Shown: positions 23,735 to 33,211 of the stretch, piece by piece
How the letters are laid out: each line of letters begins with the position of its first letter
How positions within the stretch are numbered: the stretch's first letter is position 1
DNA from: Sphingomonas sp. PsM26
GTDB taxonomy: Bacteria > Pseudomonadota > Alphaproteobacteria > Sphingomonadales > Sphingomonadaceae
Length of the DNA stretch: 64,000 nt
Direction of reading: 5' to 3'
Assembly (NCBI GenBank): GCA_030433805.1
Contig: JARUXA010000016.1
Coordinates: 62,001-126,000 of the forward strand
Notes under the pieces: generated by a model
Told to the model about the DNA's origin: nothing
Database searches by the model: none
What the model saw: only the letters and a program-made list of their open reading frames with translations
Position numbers and translations under genes: made by a program

Positions 23735-26700
23735 ATGAAGCGCTTCGCACTGTTCGTTTCCGCAGCACCGTTCGCATTGATCGCGGGGGCGGCCTGGGGG
23801 CAAACCGCACCGGTTGCGGAGCAGCAACAGACACCGGCTCCGAACGCGCAGCCCGGCGTGCCATCGGTCGCACAGACGGAGGCTACGCAGGCGGCGGAAG
23901 GCAAGAGCCCCGGTACCGAAGCCACCGAAAATCTGTCGCCCGAGGACGCCGGTGCGCAATCGGCAGACACCCAGGCTCCGGTCGCGGGCCCGCCGACGCC
24001 GGCTGTCCCGGCGGGCGATATCGTCGTCACCGGCTATCGCGGCAGCCTCGGCAGCGCACAGGCGATCAAGCGGAACTCCGATGCCATTCTCGACGCCGTC
24101 GTGGCGCAGGATATCGGCAAACTCCCCGACAATACCGCCGCTGAATCGATTGCGCGCGTTACCGGCGTGCAGGTCAACCGGTACAGCGACGAAGTCAGCC
24201 AGGTGATCGTGCGCGGTCTTCCCGACGTTGCCACGACGTTCAACGGTCGCGATATCTTCACCGCCGAACTCCGCCGGTCGCAGCTGCAGGATTTCCCGGC
24301 TGGCGCGCTCGCTGGCCTCGAAGTCTACAAGTCGGGAACGGCGGATCTGCTCGAGCCGGGTCTTGCCGGTCTGATCAACGTCCGCTCGCGGCGGCCGTTC
24401 GATTTCACCGAGAAGTTCGTCGTCGCCGGCGGGATCCGTGGCACGTACAACGACCAGAGCAAGAAATACGACCCGCTGGGCAATATCCTGGTCAGCGCGC
24501 GGACCGACACGGCGATCGGTGAGATCGGCCTGTTGGTCAACGCATCCTACGCTCAGTCGCAATATCGAAACGCCGTGCGCTTCGCGAGCGGCAACGTTCC
24601 GACCACAATCCCCGACAATGTGACGGTGAGCCCCAACTCGGTCGGACGCGCCTTCCGTATTCCGGAACGCGTCGGCGTGTTCAACGACAGCGGCAAGCGC
24701 TGGCGCCCCGCGTTCAACGCCGCTGCGCAGTGGAAGCCGGCGGCTAACCTCGAATTCTACTCCGACTTCCTGTACCAGGGGTATCGCGGCCGTGGTGCCA
24801 ACGACCTGTACGAATCATCGCTGCTCAACAGCAGCGCTGCGCTGTCCAACGTCGTCCTGCGCGAGGGCAATCCCGATCAGGTCCAGTCGCTGACCAAGAC
24901 GGGGGGCGAACGCGGGCAGGCGTATCGCAGCACCAACGTCAACAACACCGATACCTATCAGGGGGCCGGCGGCTTCAAGTGGAACACCGGCCGCGCGCGT
25001 ATTTCGAGCGATCTTGCCTATACGACCAGCCATTACGATTCGAACGAATATAGTTTCGACATGGCGCAAACCACCGCGCCGACGATGGACGTGAATTTCT
25101 TCGTCAACGGCGGCAGCGCCTTCAGCCTGCCGGGCTACGCCGCCGACAACCCTGCCAACTACCTTTGGCGCGGCTATTACGAGAGCGTCTACCGGGTGAA
25201 GGGATCCGGCTGGCAGTGGCGTGGCGACATCGATCTCGACACCAATATCTCGCTGTTGCCGAAGCTGCAGTTCGGCGTGCGCTACACGGATCGCGATGCG
25301 TCGCTGCGCCGTGGCAGCCGCTACGCCTATACCGAGAATTTGCGCATTCCGCTGGCCGACACGCCCGCTGGCGAGCCTGAACTCACCGCAAACGCGTTCC
25401 GCGGGCAGACACAGGGCTGGACCAGCTGGCTGATGCCGACCCGTTCCGGGATCGAAGGCAATGCCGTGGCGCTCCGGCAGTTTTCGCAGCAACAGCTCCA
25501 GACCCTCGTCGCGGCCAATCCGAATGACGTCGGATATCGTGATGCGCTCCGCCTGTTTTCCACGCCGGAGGTGCAGCTCGATCCGTTGCAGGCCTTCCTC
25601 GCGAAGGAGCGGACCTACGCGTTTTATGGTCAGACCAAATATGAGTTCAACCTCGGTTCGGTCCGGGTGGACGGCCTGATCGGCGCGCGCGTCGTCAACA
25701 CGGTCGGGCGGTATAGCGGTCAGGGAACCGTGCCGGTCGTGGTCAACGGCGTCATTCAGCGCGACGCCAGCGGCAACGTCGTCACCGCGGCACAAGCGAT
25801 CTCGACCAAGGCCAATTATGTCGACATTCTGCCCAATGTGAGCTTGCGGTTCCGACCGGACGACAAGCTGCAGATCCGGTTCGCCTTCACCGAGACGCGC
25901 ACCAAGCCTGACTTTGGTGCGCTCAATCCTGCAGTGACCTTGACCCCCAACGTATCGCCAACCGTGAATGCCGATGGTACACCGGTCACGATCCTGAATG
26001 ATCCGCGTTTCCCTGCCAATCTGCAGGGCCGTCCGAACTATTACGGCAATGGCGGCAACCCGAACCTCGTTCCGCTCACGTCGAAGAACTATGACGCGAC
26101 GATCGAATATTATTTCACCAAGAACGCATCGCTGACCGCATCGTTCTTCTATCGCGATCTGTTCGGCTTCCTGTCGGGGTACACGCAGCGTTTCCAGGAT
26201 CCGCTGTATGGCCTGATCGAAGTCAACGCGCAGGCGAATGCCGGCGCTGGCAAGATCAAGGGCATCGAGGTCGGCGGCCAGACGTTCCTCGATTTCCTGC
26301 CCGGCATCTTCGGCGGGTTCGGCGTCCAGGGGAACATCACCTATCTCGATGGGAAACAGCGCTTCCCGGTGGATTTGAGCCCCGCCAACACGACGCCACC
26401 GCTCGTGGGGATCCCGGGTCTGTCCAAGTGGAGCTACAATGCGGCGCTGTTCTACGAGAAGGACGAGATCTCGACTCGCCTGTCGTATAACGGGCGGTCG
26501 CGGTTCCTGAACGGAAACCAGGTCGTCGACGGCGCCTATTTCGGCGAAGGAACCGAAAGCATCACGCGCATCGACTTCTCGTTCAACTATACGCCGGTCA
26601 AAGCGATCACGTTGACGTTCGACGCGTCCAACTTGCTGGCGAGACCATTCCGCAACTACGCGCAATATGGCGCGAACCGATCCTACCCGCGCGACGTGCG

Positions 26701-26746
26701 TGACGAGGGACGCTATTACGGCCTGGGCGCGCGGTTCCGCTTCTAA
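23735..26746 (+). CDS. TonB-dependent outer-membrane receptor, probable oligosaccharide importer
   Basis: This is a 1003-residue protein with a signal peptide (ending AAWGQ) and a Pro/Gln/Ala-rich spacer. The plug domain begins DIVVTGYRGSL (about residue 90) and contains IGKLPDNTAAESIARVTGV. A 22-strand beta-barrel follows, ending in the outer-membrane C-terminal signature ...GARFRF. This Caulobacter/Sphingomonas type is mostly used for carbohydrates. The ATG at 23735 has a strong AGGGGAAAT site. Its position next to five glycosidase genes suggests uptake of arabino- or galacto-oligosaccharides. Confidence 0.9.
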   Translation: MKRFALFVSAAPFALIAGAAWGQTAPVAEQQQTPAPNAQPGVPSVAQTEATQAAEGKSPGTEATENLSPEDAGAQSADTQAPVAGPPTPAVPAGDIVVTGYRGSLGSAQAIKRNSDAILDAVVAQDIGKLPDNTAAESIARVTGVQVNRYSDEVSQVIVRGLPDVATTFNGRDIFTAELRRSQLQDFPAGALAGLEVYKSGTADLLEPGLAGLINVRSRRPFDFTEKFVVAGGIRGTYNDQSKKYDPLGNILVSARTDTAIGEIGLLVNASYAQSQYRNAVRFASGNVPTTIPDNVTVSPNSVGRAFRIPERVGVFNDSGKRWRPAFNAAAQWKPAANLEFYSDFLYQGYRGRGANDLYESSLLNSSAALSNVVLREGNPDQVQSLTKTGGERGQAYRSTNVNNTDTYQGAGGFKWNTGRARISSDLAYTTSHYDSNEYSFDMAQTTAPTMDVNFFVNGGSAFSLPGYAADNPANYLWRGYYESVYRVKGSGWQWRGDIDLDTNISLLPKLQFGVRYTDRDASLRRGSRYAYTENLRIPLADTPAGEPELTANAFRGQTQGWTSWLMPTRSGIEGNAVALRQFSQQQLQTLVAANPNDVGYRDALRLFSTPEVQLDPLQAFLAKERTYAFYGQTKYEFNLGSVRVDGLIGARVVNTVGRYSGQGTVPVVVNGVIQRDASGNVVTAAQAISTKANYVDILPNVSLRFRPDDKLQIRFAFTETRTKPDFGALNPAVTLTPNVSPTVNADGTPVTILNDPRFPANLQGRPNYYGNGGNPNLVPLTSKNYDATIEYYFTKNASLTASFFYRDLFGFLSGYTQRFQDPLYGLIEVNAQANAGAGKIKGIEVGGQTFLDFLPGIFGGFGVQGNITYLDGKQRFPVDLSPANTTPPLVGIPGLSKWSYNAALFYEKDEISTRLSYNGRSRFLNGNQVVDGAYFGEGTESITRIDFSFNYTPVKAITLTFDASNLLARPFRNYAQYGANRSYPRDVRDEGRYYGLGARFRF

Positions 26747-26757
26747 GCATGCCTGAT

Positions 26758-26786
26758 GCGGCGGAGGGGCGTGGATCCTCCGCCGC
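26758..26786 (+). terminator. Hairpin between TonB receptor and downstream hydrolase gene
   Basis: A perfect 10-bp stem (gcggcggagg/cctccgccgc) with a 9-nt loop lies 12 bp after the receptor stop and is followed by gattt. It may be a partial terminator that lowers expression of the next gene. Confidence 0.6.
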
Positions 26787-26820
26787 GATTTGCCGGTCGG
26801 TTCGGAAGGGGAGTCCAACG

Positions 26821-27939
26821 ATGCGCTTCGTCATGACGTTTTTGGCTATCGCGGGTACGCTGGCCGTGCCGGCGGCGGCCGATGCCCGCGACCTCTGGAC
26901 GAAACAGGCGGCCAACACCTGGTATGCCCGTCAGGCCTGGCCCGTCGGGGCGAATTACGTGCCGGCAAACGCGATCAACCAGCTCGAGATGTGGCAGGCC
27001 GAGACGTTCGATCCCGCCGTCATCGACAAGGAACTGGGCTGGGCCGAAGGCCTCGGCATGAACACGATGCGCGTGTTCGTCCACAATCTGCTGTGGGAGG
27101 CGGATCCCGAGGGTCTGAAGCGCCGGATGGACGCGTTCCTGAAGATTGCCGCGCGGCATCACATCCGGCCGGTCTTCGTCCTGTTCGACAGCTGCTGGGA
27201 TCCCAACCCGGTCGCCGGGCCGCAACATCCCCCGATCCCGGGCGTCCACAATTCCGGCTGGGTACAAGGTCCGGGCGCGGCTAGGCTCGCCGACCGGCAG
27301 GGGCATCCGAAACTCATCGCTTATGTGAAGGATATCGTGGGCCGGTTCGCGAAGGACGACCGCGTGCTGGCGTGGGACGTGTGGAACGAACCCAATAACG
27401 AGGGCGGCGGCAACTACGTGCCGACACCCGACAAGAAGGCGCTCGTGGCCGAATTGATCGCGCAGGTTTTCCAGGCGGCGCGTGCGGCCGATCCGGTGCA
27501 GCCGCTGACCAGCGGGCTATGGACGGGCGAGCATTGGGACGAGGCCGCGACGCTCGATCCGGTCGAACGCATTCAGGTCGAGAATTCGGACGTGATGAGC
27601 TTTCACGACTATAGCTGGCCCGAGAAGTTCGCGGCGCGCGCACGGCAGATGCAGAGCTATGGCCGTCCTGTCTTCTGCACCGAATATATGGCGCGAGGGG
27701 CAGGCTCAACGTTCGACGGTTCGCTGCCGATCGGCAAGCAAGGCAAGATCGCGATGATCAACTGGGGCTTTGTCGACGGGAAAAGCCAGACGCGGCTGCC
27801 GTGGGACAGCTGGAAGAAGCCCTACACCTTCGACGAGCCGCCGGTGTGGTTCCACGAGGTGTTGCGCAGCGATGGGACGCCCTATCGTGCGGCGGAGGCC
27901 ACACAGCTCCGCACGTTGACGGGGCGCGGGCAGAAATAG
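26821..27939 (+). CDS. Secreted clan GH-A (GH5-like) glycoside hydrolase
   Basis: This is a 372-residue protein with signal peptide 1-22. The (beta/alpha)8 fold is suggested by GANYVPANAINQLEMW near the start. The acid/base Glu190 lies in AWDVWNEPN and the likely nucleophile Glu288 in VFCTEYMARG. Proteins like this are commonly labelled 1,4-beta-xylanase or cellulase-like, but neither the GH5 nor GH10 consensus is complete, so the substrate is open. It sits directly after the TonB receptor and is convergent with the ThuA-like gene. Confidence 0.75.
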   Translation: MRFVMTFLAIAGTLAVPAAADARDLWTKQAANTWYARQAWPVGANYVPANAINQLEMWQAETFDPAVIDKELGWAEGLGMNTMRVFVHNLLWEADPEGLKRRMDAFLKIAARHHIRPVFVLFDSCWDPNPVAGPQHPPIPGVHNSGWVQGPGAARLADRQGHPKLIAYVKDIVGRFAKDDRVLAWDVWNEPNNEGGGNYVPTPDKKALVAELIAQVFQAARAADPVQPLTSGLWTGEHWDEAATLDPVERIQVENSDVMSFHDYSWPEKFAARARQMQSYGRPVFCTEYMARGAGSTFDGSLPIGKQGKIAMINWGFVDGKSQTRLPWDSWKKPYTFDEPPVWFHEVLRSDGTPYRAAEATQLRTLTGRGQK

Positions 27940-27957
27940 CCAGCGACCGCGGATCGT

Positions 27958-27979
27958 AGCCCGGCGGGAACGCCGGGCT
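27958..27979. terminator. Hairpin between convergent hydrolase and ThuA-like genes
   Basis: A 9-bp perfect stem agcccggcg/cgccgggct with a GGAA tetraloop stands in an 83-bp convergent gap, so it could serve both genes. There is no U tract. Confidence 0.6.
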
Positions 27980-28022
27980 TACGCGGCGCATGCCGCCGAG
28001 CGTTACCCAATACCCCGGGCCG

Positions 28023-28814
28023 TTACTGTGCCGCCCAGCGGATCGCGTTGGTGAGCATCCGGTGATAGTTGGGATCGTCGTAGCTCTCAGGCGAATGGCC
28101 GAGCGCGGAATAGACGACGCGGCCTTTCGTCGTGGGGTTGATCCACACGACCGGGTGCGCCCCCATCATCAGCTTGGCACCAGGGCGATACGACGCCTCG
28201 TCGATCCGCGCGAGCACGGTCATGCCCGCCGCCGCAGGGTTGGCGTCGAACGAATACCATTCGTCGACGGGTGACCAGGGCAGCTTGACGCCGGCCATGA
28301 CCGGATGGCGCGGCTGATCCACGACGATCCGCGCAGGCTGGAACTGGTCCGGGCCGCCGGGATGGCCGACGAACTTCGTGCCGATGATCGTCTTGGTGTA
28401 CCAAGGTTCGGTATGGCTGTTGTCGCCTGCGGCATGCAACGCCACAATCCCGCCACCGCGGGCGACGAAGCGTTCCAGGGCGGCGCTCTGGTCGGGCGTC
28501 ATGAAGTCGCCGCTCGCACTGTTGAGCACGACGACCGAGAAATGGCGGAGCTGATCGTCGTTGAAGACGGCCGCATTCTCGGTGACATAGCTCTTGCGGT
28601 CGAGGCCACGGGCGATGTCGGCGAGGACGACGTTGGAATGCGGGATATGTTCGAGGTGCCGCCAGCCGTTGGTCTTGGAAACGATCAGGACCGCTCGGTT
28701 GAGATTCTCGGGCAGGACGGGTGCCACCGTATCGTACGTCTTGGTCGGCAAATGCGGATTGGGCACAGCCTGACCCATCGTGAGCAGCGCAACTATCGCC
28801 AGCATCTTGGACAT
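28023..28814 (-). CDS. ThuA-like domain protein, secreted
   Basis: This is a 263-residue protein of the ThuA (trehalose-utilisation) glutamine-amidotransferase-like fold. Recognisable blocks are SKTNGWRHLEHI, the GGGIVALHAAGDN strand-loop and the C-terminal GHSPESYDDPNYHRM. A short hydrophobic leader (1-16) suggests export. The ribosome site AGGAAGGG is good. ThuA-like proteins recur in sugar utilisation loci, sometimes with keto-sugar functions, but no reaction is established for this subtype. Confidence 0.8.
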   Translation of the reverse strand: MSKMLAIVALLTMGQAVPNPHLPTKTYDTVAPVLPENLNRAVLIVSKTNGWRHLEHIPHSNVVLADIARGLDRKSYVTENAAVFNDDQLRHFSVVVLNSASGDFMTPDQSAALERFVARGGGIVALHAAGDNSHTEPWYTKTIIGTKFVGHPGGPDQFQPARIVVDQPRHPVMAGVKLPWSPVDEWYSFDANPAAAGMTVLARIDEASYRPGAKLMMGAHPVVWINPTTKGRVVYSALGHSPESYDDPNYHRMLTNAIRWAAQ

Positions 28815-28988
28815 CGTACGCCCTTCCTCTCATCGTTCCGGCGTCGTCGACGATGCAGCGAAGACCTCGGGTCTTCGCATGGCATCATCGCTACCGTTGC
28901 TCAACGACTTGGCGCATCTGCGCGCCGAATGCCAGAGCATCGCGCACGGCCCCCGCGTCATTCATGGCGCAGGGGCCGTGCGGGCCGA

Positions 28989-29261
28989 CTATTCGAGGTC
29001 GTTTTCGCTGATGACGATCGTCGCCTGATCGCTGTTCCGCGCCAGCGCGACGAGGCCCGCCTCGGCGACGGTATCCTCGAAGCGGTTGAACTGCTCGACC
29101 GCATCGCCGTCCGGCGCATCGCCGCTCAGTGCCTCAAGCACGGCATATTGCACCGCGAACTGATATTCGTCGCCATCGACCTCGCCGATGAACTCGACCA
29201 GTTTCTCGTCCTCATTGTCCATGACGGACGATTGAGAGATATCCATCTTGTCGGCAGCCAT
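28989..29261 (-). CDS. Small acidic protein, DUF1488-like
   Basis: This is a 90-residue, strongly acidic protein. The arrangement VEFIGEVDGDEYQFAVQYAVLEAL, then FNRFEDTVAEAGLVAL, and a C-terminal strand ending in Asp-Leu-Glu recalls small DUF1488-type proteins. That match is weak. An internal ATG at residue 14 is an alternative start. It lies alone between the ThuA-like gene and the chemoreceptor operon. Function unknown. Confidence 0.6.
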   Translation of the reverse strand: MAADKMDISQSSVMDNEDEKLVEFIGEVDGDEYQFAVQYAVLEALSGDAPDGDAVEQFNRFEDTVAEAGLVALARNSDQATIVISENDLE

Positions 29262-29360
29262 GCATTCACTCCAGTCTGTGTAGAGTCCACGGTGTGCGTT
29301 CGGCCGCAGCGGATCAAGATGTCGGTCGAAAACTTTTGTTGCTGCGCGCAGACCGGGGGC

Positions 29361-31181
29361 TCAGGCAGCCTGCTGCGCGTCGGCCTGTCCGGCGTCGCCA
29401 TTGACGACGAAATGCGCGGTGAAGCGCTGTGCATCGTTGGCCAGCGACTGCAATGTCAGCTTCAGCATCGCACCGGTTTGCTGCACTTCGTTGATCGACG
29501 CGAGATTCTGGTCGACCGACGAGGAGATCTGACGGCTGGCTTCGGCGAGCGTCTGGCTGCGGTCCTCGACCGCGGTGATGCGGCCGTTCAATTGCTCGAT
29601 CGCGCGAGTCTGGCCGCGTGACATGGTGGCGACGCGGCCGGCCCCGTCGTCGAGGCTGTGGATCAGGGCACCGAGGCTCTCGGTCGTCTTCACCACCGAC
29701 TGGATCTGCCCCTGCACCGCCTCGATCTTCGAGCGGACGTCGCGGGCGCTCGCACCGGTGCGCGACGCGAGCATTTTGACTTCGCCCGCCACCACCGCGA
29801 ATCCGGCACCCGCCGGACCCGCGCGTGCCGCCTCGATCGAGGCGTTGAGCGCGAGCAAATTGGTCTGCTTGGAAATCGCGGTGATGACGTCGACGATCTG
29901 CTCGATGCTCGCGGCCTGCTGCTGCGACAGCGCGACCGTCTCGTTCGCGCTGCGGGCGTGTTCGGTGATCGACTTGGCGGCGAGGCTGGTACCGGCGACT
30001 TCACGGTCGATATCGTCGAAGGCGCGCGCGAGCGACTGCGTTTCCTTCCCCGCTTCGAACATCTCGGTCGCGAACATGTCCGCAATGACGTCCAGGTCGT
30101 GCGCCAGCCGGCGATTGCCGTTGATCGCACCCTGCAGGCTGGCGGCATTGGCCTCGAGCTGGATCATCGCGCCTTGCGCCTTGCGGATGATTCCGGTGAC
30201 CTGGCGGTCGAATGCTACCGCCAGCTGCTGCAGCGTGCGTTCGCGCTCCTGCCGGGTCTGCGCTTCGAGGGCAGCGATCGCGTCGGACTGGCGTTGCTTT
30301 TCCTCCTGCGCGCGCAGTCGCAGTGTTTCCGCGCGCACCGCCAGCGTCTTTGCCTCCGCACGGTGGTCTTGGAAGGATTCAAGCGCGGTCACCACCAGCC
30401 CGAGTTCGTCGCGCCGTTTCAGCGTGGTGAAATCGATCTCGCGCTCGTTCATCACCGCTTCGGTCGCCGCCGCGATCCCGGTGATCGAGGTGACGATCGA
30501 CCGACCGACGAGATAGGCCATGATCAGGCTGATCGCGGTGCTGACGACGAGCGCCAGCAGCAGGATGAGAATCGTGATCCGGGTGATCATCAGCGCACCG
30601 CCGGCCCCGCGATCCGCGCGCCGGATACCCGCGGCAGTGACTTGCCGGATCTGCACGTTGATGCGCTGCGCGTTGGTACGGAACGGCTCGATCATCGCGG
30701 ACGTGCTGGCGAAGTCGATCGCGAGCATCGAGGTCAGCACGTCGACGGTCGCGATATACTGGTCGAGTTCCCCGACGACGGGCTTCAACGCATCCGCCTG
30801 GTTCGGATGCGTCTGGCGGAACTGAACCAGCCGCAACCGGACATCGCGCAACTCGGCGCGGATCACGCCGACCTGCGGATCGATCGTCACGGTCGGGTTT
30901 GCCGCCTTGAGCACGAGCAGGTGATAGACGTCGAGGTTGGCGGTATCGAACCGCTGGGTGATCGCGTTGAGGCGATTGATGTCCTGCATGTCGTGATTGA
31001 CGATGTGGTCGACGCTGCGACCGGTCAGCAACAGCGCGGTGGTGCTCGCGATCGCCATTGCCATGAACAGCACCAGCATGATCGCGGGTGTCGCCGCGAC
31101 CTTCGTCCTGATCGAACGGTTGGGTAGTCTCAACCGCTCCTCAAGCCGCTGGACCAGCCGTGGGATTGCGTCAAAGCGCAA
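29361..31181 (-). CDS. Methyl-accepting chemotaxis protein
   Basis: This is an about 606-residue transmembrane chemoreceptor from a TTG start; an ATG at 31235 lies deep inside the upstream gene. A first membrane helix (about 32-55) leads to a four-helix periplasmic sensor, a second helix (about 198-222) and HAMP. The cytoplasmic signalling hairpin has its tip at KQTNLLALNASIEAARAG and then GFAVVAGEVKMLA. No CheW-binding C-terminal pentapeptide for CheR is seen. It overlaps the TonB receptor gene by 11 nt, so the two are co-expressed. No other che gene is present. Confidence 0.88.
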   Translation of the reverse strand: MRFDAIPRLVQRLEERLRLPNRSIRTKVAATPAIMLVLFMAMAIASTTALLLTGRSVDHIVNHDMQDINRLNAITQRFDTANLDVYHLLVLKAANPTVTIDPQVGVIRAELRDVRLRLVQFRQTHPNQADALKPVVGELDQYIATVDVLTSMLAIDFASTSAMIEPFRTNAQRINVQIRQVTAAGIRRADRGAGGALMITRITILILLLALVVSTAISLIMAYLVGRSIVTSITGIAAATEAVMNEREIDFTTLKRRDELGLVVTALESFQDHRAEAKTLAVRAETLRLRAQEEKQRQSDAIAALEAQTRQERERTLQQLAVAFDRQVTGIIRKAQGAMIQLEANAASLQGAINGNRRLAHDLDVIADMFATEMFEAGKETQSLARAFDDIDREVAGTSLAAKSITEHARSANETVALSQQQAASIEQIVDVITAISKQTNLLALNASIEAARAGPAGAGFAVVAGEVKMLASRTGASARDVRSKIEAVQGQIQSVVKTTESLGALIHSLDDGAGRVATMSRGQTRAIEQLNGRITAVEDRSQTLAEASRQISSSVDQNLASINEVQQTGAMLKLTLQSLANDAQRFTAHFVVNGDAGQADAQQAA

Positions 31182-33210
31182 GGCGTACCCCCGCCCGGAC
31201 ACGCCGATCCGCCGGGATCGGCGAGACCGCAGCACCGCCCGCCAGCGACAGATTCTCGCCCGCGGCGAACAGCTCGACCGCGCGCGTGACCCGGTACCCG
31301 ACGCGGGCGTCGAGCGTCACCGCGTCGCTGACCGGATACAGCAGCAACTGTGGCGTGGGCGAGAAGGCAAGCTGGCGCGTCGCGGAGGTGTAGCGCGCCA
31401 CTCCGCTGAGCGTCACCGGGCCGATGTCATACCCGAGCACGACATTGGCCTTGTGCAGCGGCGTGGCCGACCGCGGCGCGAGCGCATAGGGAATCGGCAA
31501 CGTTACCGGGGGCAATCGGTCATCGGTGTGCGTCCAGGTATAGTTCGCGCGCCACGTAAGCTTCGCGAGCGACCCCGACGCCGCTAGTTCGACGCCGTAG
31601 GTGGTATAGTCGCCGACCGCGCGGAACCGTGCGACGAGGGAGGGCAGCGGTGACAGGAACAGCTCGGTCTGCAGACCGTCACCCGGCGACGCGATCGCGT
31701 CGCGGGTCCAGGTCGCGAACCCGGTCGCCTCCAGTTTCACGCCACCGAGCGGGTGGGTGTAGCCGATCTCGCCGCTCCATACCGTGACGGGATCGATCTG
31801 CGGCGACCCCGCGACGAAGATCGGGACAGGGGAGGGGGTGATGATCGGCAGGCGAATGCCGAAGTTGACCAGCGACGGCAGCTGATACCCGCGACCGCCG
31901 TTGATCCGCAGCAAACCGTCGGCGCCGGTGTGGACCAGCAATGCCGCGTTGAAGCTGAACCGCGTGAAGGCGCGGTCGAACGCGGCGGGATCGTCATAGA
32001 CCGGCTGCGGCATCGCACCCGACTGGTGGAGCCAGAGCCGGTCCAGCCGCCCGGCAACCGTGAACGACACCTGCTCCAGCGGGTGCAGGTCGAGCATGGC
32101 ATTGGCCGAGGCGACATCATAGGAGATGCGCTGTGCGAACTGATATTCGGACTCGAGCCGGTTGTTGCGATATTCGGCCCCGAGCCGCAGCGTATTCGCC
32201 ATGTCGAGCCGGATCAGCGACGACGCTTGGCCGACGATGATGCGGTTCTTGTACTCGATCGGATCGGTGGCACCCGGCCCGGCACCAACGCCATACTGCG
32301 CATCCAGCCAGTTGACGTAGCCGTTGACGGTCACGCCGCCCCAGCTGGTGTCGCGGGTCGCCGATCCGTGAATCGTGTCGCTGGTATAGTCCTGGTTCGA
32401 CAGCAGCTGGCTCGGCAGATATTCGACCTGGCGATTGGTCGAATGGCCGCCGCCAAGCGCAACCTGCAGCGCGCCGAACGTGCCGTCGACATCAGCGGAC
32501 AGCTGATCGCTCGCGACATCGAAGACCATGTCGGGGCGGAGCAGCGTCGACGGGATGCGGCGTTCGTCCTCGCGCGCGCGGGCGGCGGCGAGCTTGATCC
32601 CGATGGAAGGCGTGACCGGCAGCAGCACCGACGCCGCCAGCTTGCTGATGTCGTGGTTGCCAAGCTCGGCGGTCGCGGTCGCCGAGGGGGCGGACGTCCC
32701 CCGTCGTGTGATGATGTTGACGACGCCGCTCGCGGCGTTGAAGCCGTACAGCGCGTTCGCCGGGCCGCGGACCAGCTCGATCTGCTGGATTTCCTCGAGC
32801 TGGACGCCGAGCAGGTTCCAGTCGGTCATGCCGTAATGGTCGAGATAGACCTGCCGGCCGTCGACCAGGACAAGCAGCTTGGCATTGTAGGTCTGAACCC
32901 CACCGCGCACCGCGACGTCAGTCTGCCCCGCCGTCCAGCGGTTGACGTCGATTCCCGCGAGCGTCTTGAGCAGTCCGGGCACGTCGCGCGCCGGCGAGCG
33001 CGCGATGTCGTCGCGCGTGATGATCGTCGCGGAGGCGGGCAGCTCGGACGCGCGTTGCGGCGTGCCCGTAACGCTGGTCGTGACCGGCTCGCCGACGGTT
33101 GCCTGCAACGCCTGGTAATCGACCGCCTGGGCAAAGGCAGCAGCCGGGCTCAGCGCGGCGCCGATCGTGAGGACCGTGCGCAAGCTATGGATACGCAAAG
33201 GAGCAAACAT
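31171..33210 (-). CDS. TonB-dependent receptor, short type
   Basis: This is a 679-residue outer-membrane receptor. It has a signal peptide ending AAAFAQ, a plug with SVTGTPQRASELPAS and RGGVQTYNAKLLVLVDGRQVY, the ELVRGPANALYGFNAASGVVN block, and a barrel ending in a C-terminal hydrophobic strand. It is shorter than the carbohydrate receptors here and resembles siderophore/vitamin-type or YfiR-associated receptors. The gene starts 1 bp after the YfiR-like gene and overlaps the chemoreceptor gene, making a three-gene operon. Confidence 0.88.
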   Translation of the reverse strand: MFAPLRIHSLRTVLTIGAALSPAAAFAQAVDYQALQATVGEPVTTSVTGTPQRASELPASATIITRDDIARSPARDVPGLLKTLAGIDVNRWTAGQTDVAVRGGVQTYNAKLLVLVDGRQVYLDHYGMTDWNLLGVQLEEIQQIELVRGPANALYGFNAASGVVNIITRRGTSAPSATATAELGNHDISKLAASVLLPVTPSIGIKLAAARAREDERRIPSTLLRPDMVFDVASDQLSADVDGTFGALQVALGGGHSTNRQVEYLPSQLLSNQDYTSDTIHGSATRDTSWGGVTVNGYVNWLDAQYGVGAGPGATDPIEYKNRIIVGQASSLIRLDMANTLRLGAEYRNNRLESEYQFAQRISYDVASANAMLDLHPLEQVSFTVAGRLDRLWLHQSGAMPQPVYDDPAAFDRAFTRFSFNAALLVHTGADGLLRINGGRGYQLPSLVNFGIRLPIITPSPVPIFVAGSPQIDPVTVWSGEIGYTHPLGGVKLEATGFATWTRDAIASPGDGLQTELFLSPLPSLVARFRAVGDYTTYGVELAASGSLAKLTWRANYTWTHTDDRLPPVTLPIPYALAPRSATPLHKANVVLGYDIGPVTLSGVARYTSATRQLAFSPTPQLLLYPVSDAVTLDARVGYRVTRAVELFAAGENLSLAGGAAVSPIPADRRVRAGVRLAL

Positions 33211-33211
33211 C

